Assembly: GCF_016427535.1 (NCBI RefSeq)
Contig: NZ_JAELXV010000009.1
Span: 39,598 to 103,597 of the forward strand
Length of the DNA: 64,000 bases
Source: Hymenobacter sp. BT559
GTDB taxonomy: Bacteria; Bacteroidota; Bacteroidia; Cytophagales; Hymenobacteraceae
Direction of reading: 5' to 3'
Both the position numbers and the translations under genes were made by a program. Shown here one piece after another: positions 52,079 through 60,531 of this stretch. Numbering within the stretch: the first letter of the stretch is position 1; each line of letters begins with the position of its first letter. A model generated the notes under the pieces. That model was given only the letters and a program-made list of their open reading frames with translations. It was not told where the DNA came from and did not search any database.

Positions 52079-53485
52079 CTACTCGCTTACCAGCGCCGCT
52101 GGGCCATCGGCTGCTTTGGGGGCCACGACCACCCGCGTAAAGGCCTTGCCGGCCGGGTGCAAATCGCCGCTGGCAATGCGCTGCACGGGGCCGAGCGCCT
52201 GGCCCATCGCGCCGCCCTTGGCGTCGGTGTGCACGGTGGTGAGGGGGTAGGCGCGGGCGTAGGGGGCCTGGGTGGAGTTGGTGAGGTAGATGTCGTAATC
52301 CGTATTGGGGGCCAGGGCGCGCAGGTTGAAGGTGGCCAGGTCCACGAGGCCTTCCGAGCGCAGGTTCATGGTGCCGGCGGCGGGGCCAGGGGTCGGGGGC
52401 CGTAGGTTACGGATGACCGTGGCCTGGTCGATGAGCTGCTGGCCGAGGTTGGCCGCGCTGGCCACACCCGAGGGCACGGCATCGGGCACGTACATCAGCG
52501 CCATCGGGGCCTGGCCAACCTTGATTTTGCCTAGTACCCGGTTGGTGGCCGTGAGCACGGCCACCGCCGAATCGCCGTTTTCGAGGCCCACGTACACCCG
52601 ACTGCCATCGCCCGCGGGCCAGATGCCGTGCGGATTGGCCCCCACCGCAATGGTCGCCAGCTGTTTAAAGCCCGCCTCGCGGCTGTACACCTTCACCACG
52701 TCTTCGCCGCCCACCGTCACGTAGGCCAGCTTACCGGTGGGTAAGTCCACCGTGGCGACGTGGTTGGTGATGGGGCCCGTCGTCAGCACGCCGTTGATGG
52801 TCAAGGTCTTGGTATCGAGCACCGATACTTTGCCCACGTCCTTGTGCGTGAACCAGATTTGCTGGCCGTCTTTGGTGGGAAAGATGTTGGGCGAGAACGG
52901 GCTGACGACAGGTATTTTCTTGATAACCTTATAGGTAGCCACGTCCACCACCGCCAGCTCGGGCGAGAAGCTGGAGCACACGAAGGCCCGCTTGCCATCG
53001 GGGCTGAAGGCGATTTGGCCCGGCCCGTTGGGCACCTGGATGCGACGGGTTTCGCGCAGCGTGGCCACGTCGATGACGGAGAGGTAGTCCTCGCCGCGCA
53101 CCGTCACCCATACCTCCTTGCCATCGGGGCGGAAGGTGGGCTCGTGCGGGGCGCGGCCTACGTACACGCTGCCTTTCAGGGCGTTAGTAGCCGTTTCGAT
53201 AAACGTGACGTTGTTGGAGCCCACCGACACCACGGCCAGCAGCCGGTGGTCGGGCGAGGCCCCCAGGCCGTGCACCAGCGCCTGCCCCCGGTAGAGGGCC
53301 GACGTTAAATCGGGCTGCGGCTTGCCTAGTATCACCTGGCCCAGCAGCTTGTTATCCATCGGGTCGATAACGGACACGGTGTTGGAAATCTGGTCGGCGG
53401 TATACACCCGGTCGCGGTGGCTCACGGCCTGGGCCCGGGCAGCGGTGCCGGCCAGCAGCAGGGCGGGTAGGAGAAAGTATTTCAT
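52079..53485 (-). CDS. Secreted YncE-like beta-propeller protein
   Basis: 468 aa from ATG at 53483-53485. A signal peptide (LLPALLLAGTAARAQ) is followed by seven or so blades with the repeating pattern '(V/L)xVIDxAT...G..P', for example VYTADQISNTVSVIDPMDNK, YLSVIDVATLRETRRIQVPN and LAVVDVATYKVIKKIPVV. A C-terminal region (residues 370-468) has the build of a small beta domain. Such proteins are periplasmic scaffolds or quinone-linked dehydrogenase-like propellers. Its role beside sulfite oxidase is unknown. Confidence 0.85.
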   Translation of the reverse strand: MKYFLLPALLLAGTAARAQAVSHRDRVYTADQISNTVSVIDPMDNKLLGQVILGKPQPDLTSALYRGQALVHGLGASPDHRLLAVVSVGSNNVTFIETATNALKGSVYVGRAPHEPTFRPDGKEVWVTVRGEDYLSVIDVATLRETRRIQVPNGPGQIAFSPDGKRAFVCSSFSPELAVVDVATYKVIKKIPVVSPFSPNIFPTKDGQQIWFTHKDVGKVSVLDTKTLTINGVLTTGPITNHVATVDLPTGKLAYVTVGGEDVVKVYSREAGFKQLATIAVGANPHGIWPAGDGSRVYVGLENGDSAVAVLTATNRVLGKIKVGQAPMALMYVPDAVPSGVASAANLGQQLIDQATVIRNLRPPTPGPAAGTMNLRSEGLVDLATFNLRALAPNTDYDIYLTNSTQAPYARAYPLTTVHTDAKGGAMGQALGPVQRIASGDLHPAGKAFTRVVVAPKAADGPAALVSE

Positions 53486-53498
53486 TGACAATAAGAAT

Positions 53499-53576
53499 GT
53501 AGCGCGGGCTCTGCGAGTCCGCGCGTGGGGTAATTCGGGCAACGCGCGGACTCGCAGAGTTCACGCTAAACGCTAC
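53499..53576. repeat. Extragenic palindrome between propeller and DUF305 genes
   Basis: The perfect 18-bp arms CTCTGCGAGTCCGCGCGT (53509-53526) and its complement (53542-53559) enclose a 15-base loop; the outer ends GTAGCG/CGCTAC also pair. It shares the GTAGC outer end and a GTCCG core with the palindrome at 46435, suggesting one REP-like family. Confidence 0.8.
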
Positions 53577-53984
53577 CTAGGGCTTGGCCGGGTGCTGCTT
53601 CAGCCAGGCTTGCATCTGCTGAATCTCGACCTGCTGCTCGGCAATGATACTTTGGGCCAGGCGGCGCAACGCCGGGTCTTTGCCATAGAGGAGTTGCAGG
53701 CGGGCCATGTCCACGGCTCCCTGGTGGTGCGGCACCATCATGGCCGCAAAGCTGGCGTCGATGTCGGCGGGGTTGGCCCCGTCCATGCGGCGCATGCCTT
53801 CGTCCATCACCACCATTACCGAGTCCATGCCGTGCTGGAAGGCAGCCACCGGGCTGCCGGGTTTGGCGGCGGGCATCGTCATACCGGCCATGCCGGCGTG
53901 GCTCATGCCGGCCATGTGGTGCTGGGCCCGGGCGGCGGAGGTGGTCCCGAGCAACAGGCCGAAAAGCAGGAGGGTGTTTTTCAC
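53577..53984 (-). CDS. DUF305 protein, single unit
   Basis: 135 aa from GTG at 53982-53984, chosen because it gives a clean signal peptide (NTLLLFGLLLGTTSAARAQ); a TTG 39 bases upstream is possible. The N-terminus is Met/His-rich (HHMAGMSHAGMAGMTMPA). One DUF305 unit follows, with ASFAAMMVPHHQGAVDMARL. Third DUF305 gene in the window and the only one on the transposon. Probable periplasmic metal binding. Confidence 0.85.
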   Translation of the reverse strand: MKNTLLLFGLLLGTTSAARAQHHMAGMSHAGMAGMTMPAAKPGSPVAAFQHGMDSVMVVMDEGMRRMDGANPADIDASFAAMMVPHHQGAVDMARLQLLYGKDPALRRLAQSIIAEQQVEIQQMQAWLKQHPAKP

Positions 53985-54131
53985 GTTCGTTTTGGCGACC
54001 AGGTAATAGCGTTGGCCGCTCAAACGTACGGGCTTCGCGGGGCGCTAGCTACGGCCCGGCGGTGAGTTGGCCTTATTTCGGGTTGAATTGGCTTTTTTTT
54101 GGTGAGGCGGGCCGCTAGCACAGTCTGCCCC

Positions 54132-54926
54132 TCACCCAAACCGCTTTAAAAACTGCTGAATAACTGTGTTGTAGCTGCGCGACGACGTAACGTGCAGCCC
54201 ATTCGCCATCCGAAACACATACTCGCCGTGCGCCCACGGCTTAAACTCCACAATATGCTCGGTCTGAATAACAACCGAGCGGTGGATGCGCAGAAAATGG
54301 GCCGGGTCGAGGCGCTCGGCCAGCTGGCTTAGGGTGGCCCGCAGCGGGTGGGTGGCCCCGGCCAGGTGCAGCAGCACGCCGCTGCTGGTGGCTTCGAGGT
54401 AGCACACGTCGGCGGCGGGCACGAAAAACTGCCGCTCCGGCTGCTTCACCAGGAAACGGTCCTGATAGTCGGGTAGGGGGGTAGGGGCGGCCGGGGGCCA
54501 GGCGCGGAGCAGGGCTGCCAGGCCGGCCCCGGCGGCGTAGGTATCGCGCTGGCTTATTTGTAGTTGCACCCGGTGCACACAGTCGGCAAAGCGGTCGGGG
54601 TCGAGGGGCTTCAATAGGTAATCGACCGCGTGCAGGCCGAAGGCGGCCACGGCGTACTGGTCGTAGGCCGTCACGAACACCACCAGGGGGAGGGGCTGAC
54701 CGACGGCCCGCAGCTGTTGCAGCACCTGCACCCCGTCGAGGCCGGGCATCTGCACGTCCAGAAACACCACGTCGTAGCCGCCGGCTTGCAGGGCAGCCAG
54801 GGCCTCGGGGCCGTTGGTGCACTCGCCGGCCACGGCCAGGGCGGGGAAGTCGGCTAGCAACTCGCGCAGCAAGTGGCGGGCCAGCGGCTCATCATCGACC
54901 AGCAGAGTACGGATGCTAGCGCTCAT
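54132..54926 (-). CDS. LytTR-type response regulator
   Basis: 264 aa. The receiver domain has LLVDDEPLARHLLRELLADF (acidic pocket), VVFLDVQMPGLDGVQVLQQL (phospho-acceptor Asp) and FVTAYDQYAVAAFGLHAVDY (Thr and switch residues). The C-terminal LytTR DNA-binding domain contains DVCYLEATSSGVLLHLAGAT and HFLRIHRSVVIQTEHIVEF. Its start overlaps the stop of the histidine kinase gene by 4 bases, so the pair is translated together. Targets are unknown. Confidence 0.92.
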   Translation of the reverse strand: MSASIRTLLVDDEPLARHLLRELLADFPALAVAGECTNGPEALAALQAGGYDVVFLDVQMPGLDGVQVLQQLRAVGQPLPLVVFVTAYDQYAVAAFGLHAVDYLLKPLDPDRFADCVHRVQLQISQRDTYAAGAGLAALLRAWPPAAPTPLPDYQDRFLVKQPERQFFVPAADVCYLEATSSGVLLHLAGATHPLRATLSQLAERLDPAHFLRIHRSVVIQTEHIVEFKPWAHGEYVFRMANGLHVTSSRSYNTVIQQFLKRFG

Positions 54927-56038
54927 GCTGTTACGAGAGATTGGCTGGCTGGCGCGGCGGCCACGAAGGGCAGCGACAGCCGCAGGCAGTAGCCCTGGCC
55001 GGGAGCGGTGTCCACGGTTACGGCGTAGTCGGGGCCATAGCGGGTGGCCAGGCGGCTTTCGAGGTTGCGCAGGCCGATGCCGCGGGCGGCGGTGTTGGTG
55101 GTGCCCCGGCCGTTGTCCTGCACTTGCACCAGCAGCCGCCCACCCTGCTGCCGGGCGCTGATGGCCAGCTCGCCCGCGCCCGCCTGCGGGGCCAGGCCGT
55201 GGCGCACGGCGTTCTCCACCACCGGCTGCAACAGCAGGGCCGGCAGTAGCGCGCCCTCGGTGCCGGGCGCGATGTCGTAGGCCACGGCCAGGCGGTCGGG
55301 AAAGCGGGTTTGCTCAATTTCGAGGTAGAGGCGCGTTAAGTGCAGCTCCTGCGCCAGGGTCACCTCGTGGGCATCGGCGCCGTCGAGCACCAGCCGCAGA
55401 AACTGGCTGAGCTGGGCCAGCATCCGGCGGGCGGCCTTCACGTCGGCACTCATCAAAGCCGATACTGCATTGAGCGAGTTGAAGAGAAAATGGGGCTGGA
55501 GCTGCATTTTGAGCGCTTGCAACTGCGCCTGCACCAGCTGGGTTTCGAGCTGGGCGGCCCGCAGCTGGCCCTCCCGAAACCGCTCGCGGTACTGCACGGC
55601 GTAGGCAATGCAGAGCAGCATCCAGTAGATGGGCACCCAGTTGTTGGCATTGGCCACCACGCTGGCCAGCGAAAAGCCGCCCGGCAAGGCCCCCACCGCG
55701 TCCATCGCCCCAGCATACACGAGGCGGTAGGTCAGGGTGAGCCCGTAGCTGGCCGCCGCGTGCGCCAGCAGCTTGGGCAGCCAGCGCCGCCGCTCGGTGA
55801 GGTCGAAGCGGGCCGCCAGCGCAAACACCACTGGCGTCAACAGCCCCCAAATCAGCCCGTGCAGCAAGCGCCCGCCCAGCGCCTCGCGCCAGTCGGTGGG
55901 CGTGCCGGCCGACAGGTTTTGCCCAAAAATCAGCAGCACCATGAAGCCGCTGAATAGCAGCCAGGCCAGCGCAATTACCGGCCCCGCCACCAGGGGCGGC
56001 CGGGGAGTAGTGGCTGAAAAAGGCTGCTCGGCGCGCAT
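54923..56038 (-). CDS. LytS-type sensor histidine kinase
   Basis: 371 aa. Four membrane helices in the first 150 residues (VIALAWLLFSGFMVLLIFG and others) are followed by the His_kinase motif LKMQLQPHFLFNSLNAVSAL, with the phospho-acceptor His, and a short ATPase domain (LLLQPVVENAVRHGLAPQAG, VQVQDNGRGTT). It phosphorylates the LytTR regulator encoded downstream. No separate sensor domain is visible, so the membrane part may sense the stimulus. A -7 box lies 5-12 bases upstream of the ATG. Confidence 0.9.
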   Translation of the reverse strand: MRAEQPFSATTPRPPLVAGPVIALAWLLFSGFMVLLIFGQNLSAGTPTDWREALGGRLLHGLIWGLLTPVVFALAARFDLTERRRWLPKLLAHAAASYGLTLTYRLVYAGAMDAVGALPGGFSLASVVANANNWVPIYWMLLCIAYAVQYRERFREGQLRAAQLETQLVQAQLQALKMQLQPHFLFNSLNAVSALMSADVKAARRMLAQLSQFLRLVLDGADAHEVTLAQELHLTRLYLEIEQTRFPDRLAVAYDIAPGTEGALLPALLLQPVVENAVRHGLAPQAGAGELAISARQQGGRLLVQVQDNGRGTTNTAARGIGLRNLESRLATRYGPDYAVTVDTAPGQGYCLRLSLPFVAAAPASQSLVTA

Positions 56039-56042
56039 GGGC

Positions 56043-56050
56043 CAAAGGTA
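56043..56050 (-). promoter_or_regulatory. -7 box for the LytS/LytTR operon (near-leaderless)
   Basis: TACCTTTG (56050 to 56043) matches TAnnTTTG and ends four bases before the ATG at 56036-56038, so transcription would start at or near the first codon. No clear -33 TTTG was found. Confidence 0.4.
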
Positions 56051-56182
56051 GCGCAGAGCCGGGGCTAGTGGCCTTAGTTAAAAGTTTGGTACAGATGTTA
56101 CATCAGTCTAGCTATCGAGCTGATAAACAAGCACGAAGCACAAAAACGGACGTTTTTTGAGGCATTAGCCCGTTTTGCATTT

Positions 56183-56221
56183 CCCTAACGGGAATTTCTG
56201 TTCCTACTCTTGCGCTACCCC
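56183..56221 (-). repeat. Right terminal inverted repeat of the Tn3-family transposon
   Basis: Read on the minus strand it starts GGGGTAGCGCAAGAGTAGGA and matches the left repeat at 38 of 39 positions. AAAAA follows at 56222-56226. Confidence 0.93.
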
Positions 56222-56494
56222 AAAAAAGAACAACAAGTTGCCGATGCCTGAAAATGGCTCGTGCGGAATGTAACTGTGTACTGGAACTGCCTCTATCTGA
56301 ACCAGCAGTTGTTTCAGACTCCCGTAACCGAGAGGCAGGCCCTGGCCGATGCAATTGCTCGGATGTCACCCGTGAGCTGGTAGCACATCAACCTGCAAGG
56401 GGAGCTTGATTTCTCCGACGATGCACTCACCGATGCCCTACGCTTCGACCTGAACGTGTTCCTCACCGTGGAGTGGGAAGCCACTGAAGTATAA
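56222..56494 (+). pseudogene. Tn3-family transposase remnant, right part of interrupted gene
   Basis: Continuing the frame from 26796 after removal of one AAAAA, the sequence reads KEQQVADA-stop-KWLVRNVTVY, WNCLYLNQQLFQTPVTERQA, ARMSPVSW-stop-HINLQGELDF and ends at the TAA 56492-56494. 'WNxxYL', 'SPxxWxHIN(L)xGEYDFS' are C-terminal marks of Tn3 transposases. Two in-frame stops show that the gene was already inactive or decayed after interruption. Confidence 0.85.
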
Positions 56495-56585
56495 GAGTCT
56501 ATCGCGTCAAATGCGACTTGTGGACCAAATTTTTAACCAAGGCAATTGGTAGAGTAGCTTCTGCCTCCGGTTAATGAAGCATCGG

Positions 56586-57926
56586 TTACGCAACCGGCGC
56601 AGGTTGGAAGAACTGTTCGTGAGCGGGCGCGTCGACATAGCTGATTTTAGCTGGGTCGAAAGACTCCAGTGCCTGTGCTACCCACTGCTCATCGACTGTA
56701 TCCTGATACATTAGCAAATGTACCGTGGCCGTCTGGTCAGGATTGAGGCGCAGTAGCCGGCCGATGCGCTGGGCGGCCTTACGCTCGTTGCCGAACGCGT
56801 GCCAGATGATACCCACCCGTAGATTCGGGATGCTGATGCCCTCCGAGAGCTGCGCCACGCAGGCCAAGCGCTGGATGTTACCTGCGTTGAATAGGTCCAG
56901 GTTGGCTTGGCTATGCTTGTTCTTGGAATGGTAGGTGTGAGCAACCTGCTCTTCGGCCTGCTGCTGATTACAAGTAAAAAGCAGCACCTTCTCCGTTTGC
57001 TCGTCGGCCAGGTAGCGCATGTAGTGGCCCTTGCCGGGATAGTTCATGAGCGCCTGCATGCGTAGGATGCGTAGCGTCTCGATGGGCAGCTGGTCCTGGG
57101 CGGCATTGGCCAAGCGCTTGCTCCAATAAGAATAGTTTTCGCGCTCGCTGGTGGTGAACTGGCTGCCGGACTTGGTGGTGAGCACATAGTCGCGCACAGT
57201 GCGTAGCGGCAGGCGGTGCACGACCAGGCGGTAGTCGTTGAGCAGGCCGGCGAGCACGGCCTCGTCGGTGGTATAGTCCACCACGATGGGGCAGTAGGTA
57301 GCCATCAGCCGGCCCTTTTCTGAATTCGCTTGCGCGGGCGGTGTACCCGTTAGCCCTAGGATACTTCGCTTCTTGGCCGCGTGGGCTTTGAGGCCCGGCT
57401 CGTGCGAGTCCTTCAGCGCGTGGCACTCGTCGAGGTAGAGTTTGTGGTAGGTGCCGGCGGCCAGGGCTTTGCTCAGCGAGCGATACGTGGTGAACTCGAT
57501 GTGGTCAAGCAGGTGCGCCAGCCCGAACTTCTGCGCTTCCTGGGGCCAGGAGTCTAGGATAGCCTGCGTGGGGGCCGCCACCAGAAAATGCTTGCCGGCG
57601 GCCGGCTCGGGGAGCTTACCGGCAGTGAGCAGGCGGTCCATATCGCGCAGGCCGATGAGCGTTTTGCCCAGGCCCATAGTCAAAGCGATGCCCGCCAACC
57701 GCCGGTTCCGGATGATGGCTAGCACTTGGTCCTGCAAGACTTGCTTACGAACCGCCGCGCTATTTGGGGCTTCAGAGAAAGAAGGCATACGAAAGTGTGA
57801 AAAGCGATTGGTCTGCGGAGTGTTTTGTTCGGCGTGGACGCTATCGGAAAGCCAGCCGACTGCCAATGGGTAACAGGGTATCTGCACTGCGACGTTGTCT
57901 ACAAAGGACTGGTCTGTGTGTGCCAT
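56586..57926 (-). CDS. DEAD/SNF2-type helicase
   Basis: 446 aa from ATG at 57924-57926 (an in-frame GTG lies 27 bases upstream). Motif I is ALTMGLGKTLIG, motif II KLYLDECHALKD, motif III ILGLTGTPP. The second RecA domain has EKVLLFTCNQQQAEEQ, ACVAQLSEGISIPNLRVGII and motif VI KAAQRIGRLLRLNPDQT. All ATPase motifs are present, so it should be an ATP-dependent DNA translocase of superfamily 2. No nuclease or methyltransferase partner lies beside it. It may belong to plasmid or defence functions; the exact family is not recognised. Confidence 0.88.
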   Translation of the reverse strand: MAHTDQSFVDNVAVQIPCYPLAVGWLSDSVHAEQNTPQTNRFSHFRMPSFSEAPNSAAVRKQVLQDQVLAIIRNRRLAGIALTMGLGKTLIGLRDMDRLLTAGKLPEPAAGKHFLVAAPTQAILDSWPQEAQKFGLAHLLDHIEFTTYRSLSKALAAGTYHKLYLDECHALKDSHEPGLKAHAAKKRSILGLTGTPPAQANSEKGRLMATYCPIVVDYTTDEAVLAGLLNDYRLVVHRLPLRTVRDYVLTTKSGSQFTTSERENYSYWSKRLANAAQDQLPIETLRILRMQALMNYPGKGHYMRYLADEQTEKVLLFTCNQQQAEEQVAHTYHSKNKHSQANLDLFNAGNIQRLACVAQLSEGISIPNLRVGIIWHAFGNERKAAQRIGRLLRLNPDQTATVHLLMYQDTVDEQWVAQALESFDPAKISYVDAPAHEQFFQPAPVA

Positions 57927-59452
57927 TGCTAGTTGCTCGGGAGCGTAGGGCACCCCCTACTAGTTTCGGCTGCTACATTTAAAGGAAGGTAGCTCCGGTG
58001 AAGGTACAACCCAGCGTATTCGTTTAATCCTACTTGAGGACTGTTGAAACATCTGACTTTTTCGGTATACGGTGAGCTTATACCTCGTGTAAGTGGCGGC
58101 GTCGTAGATACCCCAAATGGTCACGGCCAGGGGTACAGTCCACACTCGTCAGTCAGTCGAAACGTATCGAAAAGCGCGCTGGATGACGGGTGACTTTCTT
58201 CTCAGTTAATACCTGGACTGTTGGAAATAAGCTGACTCAGGCCGGGCTAAGACTACCGTGGGCCCGCTGTTTTCCCTGACCTGACGTTGGAGCTGGACTG
58301 TCTTGACGAAAGCGCTGGTAGTGAAGTAGAGTAGCTATAAAGGACAGCGGAAGTAAAAAAGCTAGCGTCAATTTAGTCAAGAAGGGTAGGAGGCAGTCGG
58401 CAGAAAGGGGGGGGGGGTGTCTACCATCTTGCGGAAGATTCCGGAAGCTAATCGGTCCAGCAATAGATACAGCAGCAACCAACCTTATCGCGTAAAAACT
58501 GACCAAGATGATTACCTGCTTTGCGTATTATTTGTCTGAAATTCCTCCCACCTGACTGGACAGACTTGATAAGGAGTCAAAGAGTGATTTCGCTTTTCCT
58601 TGTGTCGGGAGGGGTGACTCATGTGAGATTATTATCGGCCGGGTTGTCAAAAGCCAGCTGCCAGAGCCACAAATTTTTCGGAAGTAGCAACAGAGAACGA
58701 CGCATTCCGAGAGATACTTTTTGCAATTTAGCCCGGATTTTGCCAGCCCGACAGGGGACGATATTTAGGAAGAAGCAGCAGTACAAATCGTCCGAGTTGG
58801 TTGAAATTATAGTGGATTGGCTTCACGCAGATGGTGGCAAAAGGAATGGGTGAACGAAGGCCAAGTGGTCTGAGAAGTCGCGGGAAAAGCGGTGGTAGGA
58901 ATCCGGTCATTTTTCTTTTCGTCCGTTGTTAGGGGTATCACTAGAGTAGGAACGGAAAACAGCGTTAAGGCTAATTGACCTAATTGCGGTGGGGGCAGGG
59001 TGTCTCAAAATACGGACTTTATAAACGCTACCGAAGCAGTTCTTGAGCAAAGTGGGTTTTGGTCAGGCTGGCGTGTAGCTTCTACTCATCTCTCATAGCA
59101 ATGGCTCATCTTAGCCTGAACTACCGACTTGATAAGAAAGAGTAACTCGTTTTTTGTAGTCAATTGGGCTTACCGTTGTTTTCCGTTCCTAGTATATATA
59201 GTACGAACCCTTTTACAGCGGAGGCATTTTGTAGAGAGACTATTGACAAGCCTTACGATGAACATTTGGCGAAAATTTTAATCAGCGCCAGCTAAAAATA
59301 TAGAAACATAAGTATAAAAATAATAGAATAAATATTCTGTAAATCGTGGTTCTGTTCAACAATTTTTTATCGCATGAATAGGAGATATCAACATCAAACG
59401 CTTAACTTGGGAACGACGTAGGGTTTTGTACTCAACTAAGAAGTTAAAAATT
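57927..59452. other. 1.5-kb stretch without a supported gene
   Basis: No frame in this stretch has recognisable homology or convincing start context; the longest (58521-58853, 110 codons) has no family resemblance. An 11-base G run lies at 58407-58417. From 59230 the DNA becomes AT-rich, a likely promoter region for the mobilisation genes. Decayed genes or small RNAs cannot be excluded. Confidence 0.5.
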
Positions 59453-59893
59453 ATGAAAACGATGATAACGATGTGTGGCTACTGTGGTAAACAGTACGAG
59501 CCGAAACGAGAAACCAGTAAGTTTTGCTCAGATGCTTGTCGTGCGAAATCTCATAAAAGAGAGAAGAAAGCGACAGCAGCCAGTACTCCGGCAGAGGGTG
59601 CAGTTCCTGTTGAGCAACCTTGGATGCCTACTAAGCGGGAGAGTGTGTTGAATAAGTTACTTGAAGATTCAGTTTCTGCTATATTTAGGATGCAATGGCT
59701 TGCCGAAAAATTAGAGAAGTGCGCGATAGTTGAGGAAATATTGATGCTTGCTACTCAGTCAAGGCACGTCACTTTTCATAATGAGATAAGGCACGAAGTG
59801 GCCGATTTCGATATGGACCAGCGCTTCTATGATTGGGATAGCTATGAGGCGCGAACAGGTATGGTAGTAGCCGTAAAGAAAAGGCCACAGTAG
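59453..59893 (+). CDS. Zinc-ribbon protein upstream of the mobilisation genes
   Basis: 146 aa from ATG 59453. MCGYCGKQYEPKRETSKFCS followed by DACRAKSHKRE is a Cys4-type zinc finger (CxxC...CxxxC) near the N-terminus. The rest is helical and acidic without known motifs (LLEDSVSAIFRMQWLAEKLE). Family not recognised. Position, 186 bases before mobC on the same strand and beside the candidate oriT, suggests a relaxosome accessory or regulator. Confidence 0.7.
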   Translation: MKTMITMCGYCGKQYEPKRETSKFCSDACRAKSHKREKKATAASTPAEGAVPVEQPWMPTKRESVLNKLLEDSVSAIFRMQWLAEKLEKCAIVEEILMLATQSRHVTFHNEIRHEVADFDMDQRFYDWDSYEARTGMVVAVKKRPQ

Positions 59894-59939
59894 TTACGTG
59901 GGGTGATGCAGTACAACGGTAACGCAACTAGAAGAATAC

Positions 59940-60060
59940 GGAAGGAACGATAAGTAACGTAACCAAACGTGAGGCAGTGGGGGAGCGAAGTTGTGTATTG
60001 CGATGCAATACTCGTTCGCCTGCGGCTCACTACTTCGCCCCGCTGGGGCACTAACGCCAA
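59940..60060 (+). other. Candidate origin of transfer (oriT)
   Basis: Upstream of the mobC-relaxase pair, GTATTGC and GCAATAC (59995-60001, 60005-60011) form a perfect 7-bp hairpin with the loop GAT. A second pair, GCGAAGT near 59985 and ACTTCGC near 60032, encloses it. Nested short inverted repeats directly in front of a relaxase operon are the usual build of oriT. The nick site cannot be assigned. Confidence 0.5.
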
Positions 60061-60078
60061 GAACGCTAACCCAAAATC

Positions 60079-60531
60079 ATGGAAGACCCCGAGAAAAGAC
60101 CAAGGCAGGAAGGACGGAAGCGCCTTAAGAAAGCCATCTACCAGCGTAACCCCGACAAGCCGGACCAAGCTCCGCGGAAGCCAAAGGAGCTGAAGCATAG
60201 TCGGTCGCTTACTGTCCGATTCACAAAAGGCGAGTGGGACCTTATCGCGAAGAACGCCGAGCTGGCGGGCACCACGCCGACGACTGTCGTGCGTTCCGGC
60301 GCGCTGGGACTGAGTGTGCGGGCCATCGTGGCCCGGGCATGGAGCGATGCGGAACGGGACACCTACAAAGCACTGGTCGGCGGGATGAACAATCTGAATC
60401 AGCTGACTAAGGCGACGCACCTGGGCGCTACGCTCCAGGCCGAGGCTACCACGCTGTTTACCTCCATGCGCCGGTTGCTGGCGGAACTGGTGCCAGCGCA
60501 GGAGATAGAACAAAATCAAGAATTGTCATGA
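60079..60531 (+). CDS. MobC-like relaxosome protein
   Basis: 150 aa. A Lys/Arg-rich N-terminus (RQEGRKRLKKAIYQRNPDKP) precedes the ribbon-helix-helix-like segment SLTVRFTKGEWDLIAKNAEL and a helical C-terminus (ALVGGMNNLNQLTKATHLGA) typical of MobC. It binds oriT DNA and helps the relaxase. The last bases overlap the relaxase start (ATGA). Confidence 0.82.
   Translation: MEDPEKRPRQEGRKRLKKAIYQRNPDKPDQAPRKPKELKHSRSLTVRFTKGEWDLIAKNAELAGTTPTTVVRSGALGLSVRAIVARAWSDAERDTYKALVGGMNNLNQLTKATHLGATLQAEATTLFTSMRRLLAELVPAQEIEQNQELS

Larger units (their letters stand above)
26797..56221. mobile_element. 29.4-kb Tn3-family transposon with fluoride and sulfur cargo
   Basis: Both ends are defined by 39-bp inverted repeats starting GGGGTAGCGCAAGAGTA that match at 38 positions. 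AAAAA directly flanks each end (26792-26796 and 56222-56226), the 5-bp duplication expected for Tn3 transposition. The left end carries tnpA and tnpR on the minus strand. The passenger region from about 30580 holds some 25 genes for fluoride resistance, glycolysis, cation exchange, sulfur oxyanion metabolism and signalling. Rejoining the flanks restores one reading frame, which confirms the boundaries independently. Confidence 0.92.

Noticed and set aside
58237..58506. 89-codon minus-strand open frame with a hydrophobic stretch
   Set aside because: Spans the poly-G run and lacks any supporting context or family resemblance.
58521..58853. 110-codon plus-strand open frame
   Set aside because: No start context, no hydrophobic or motif pattern, and it lies in a region of mixed composition; probably chance.
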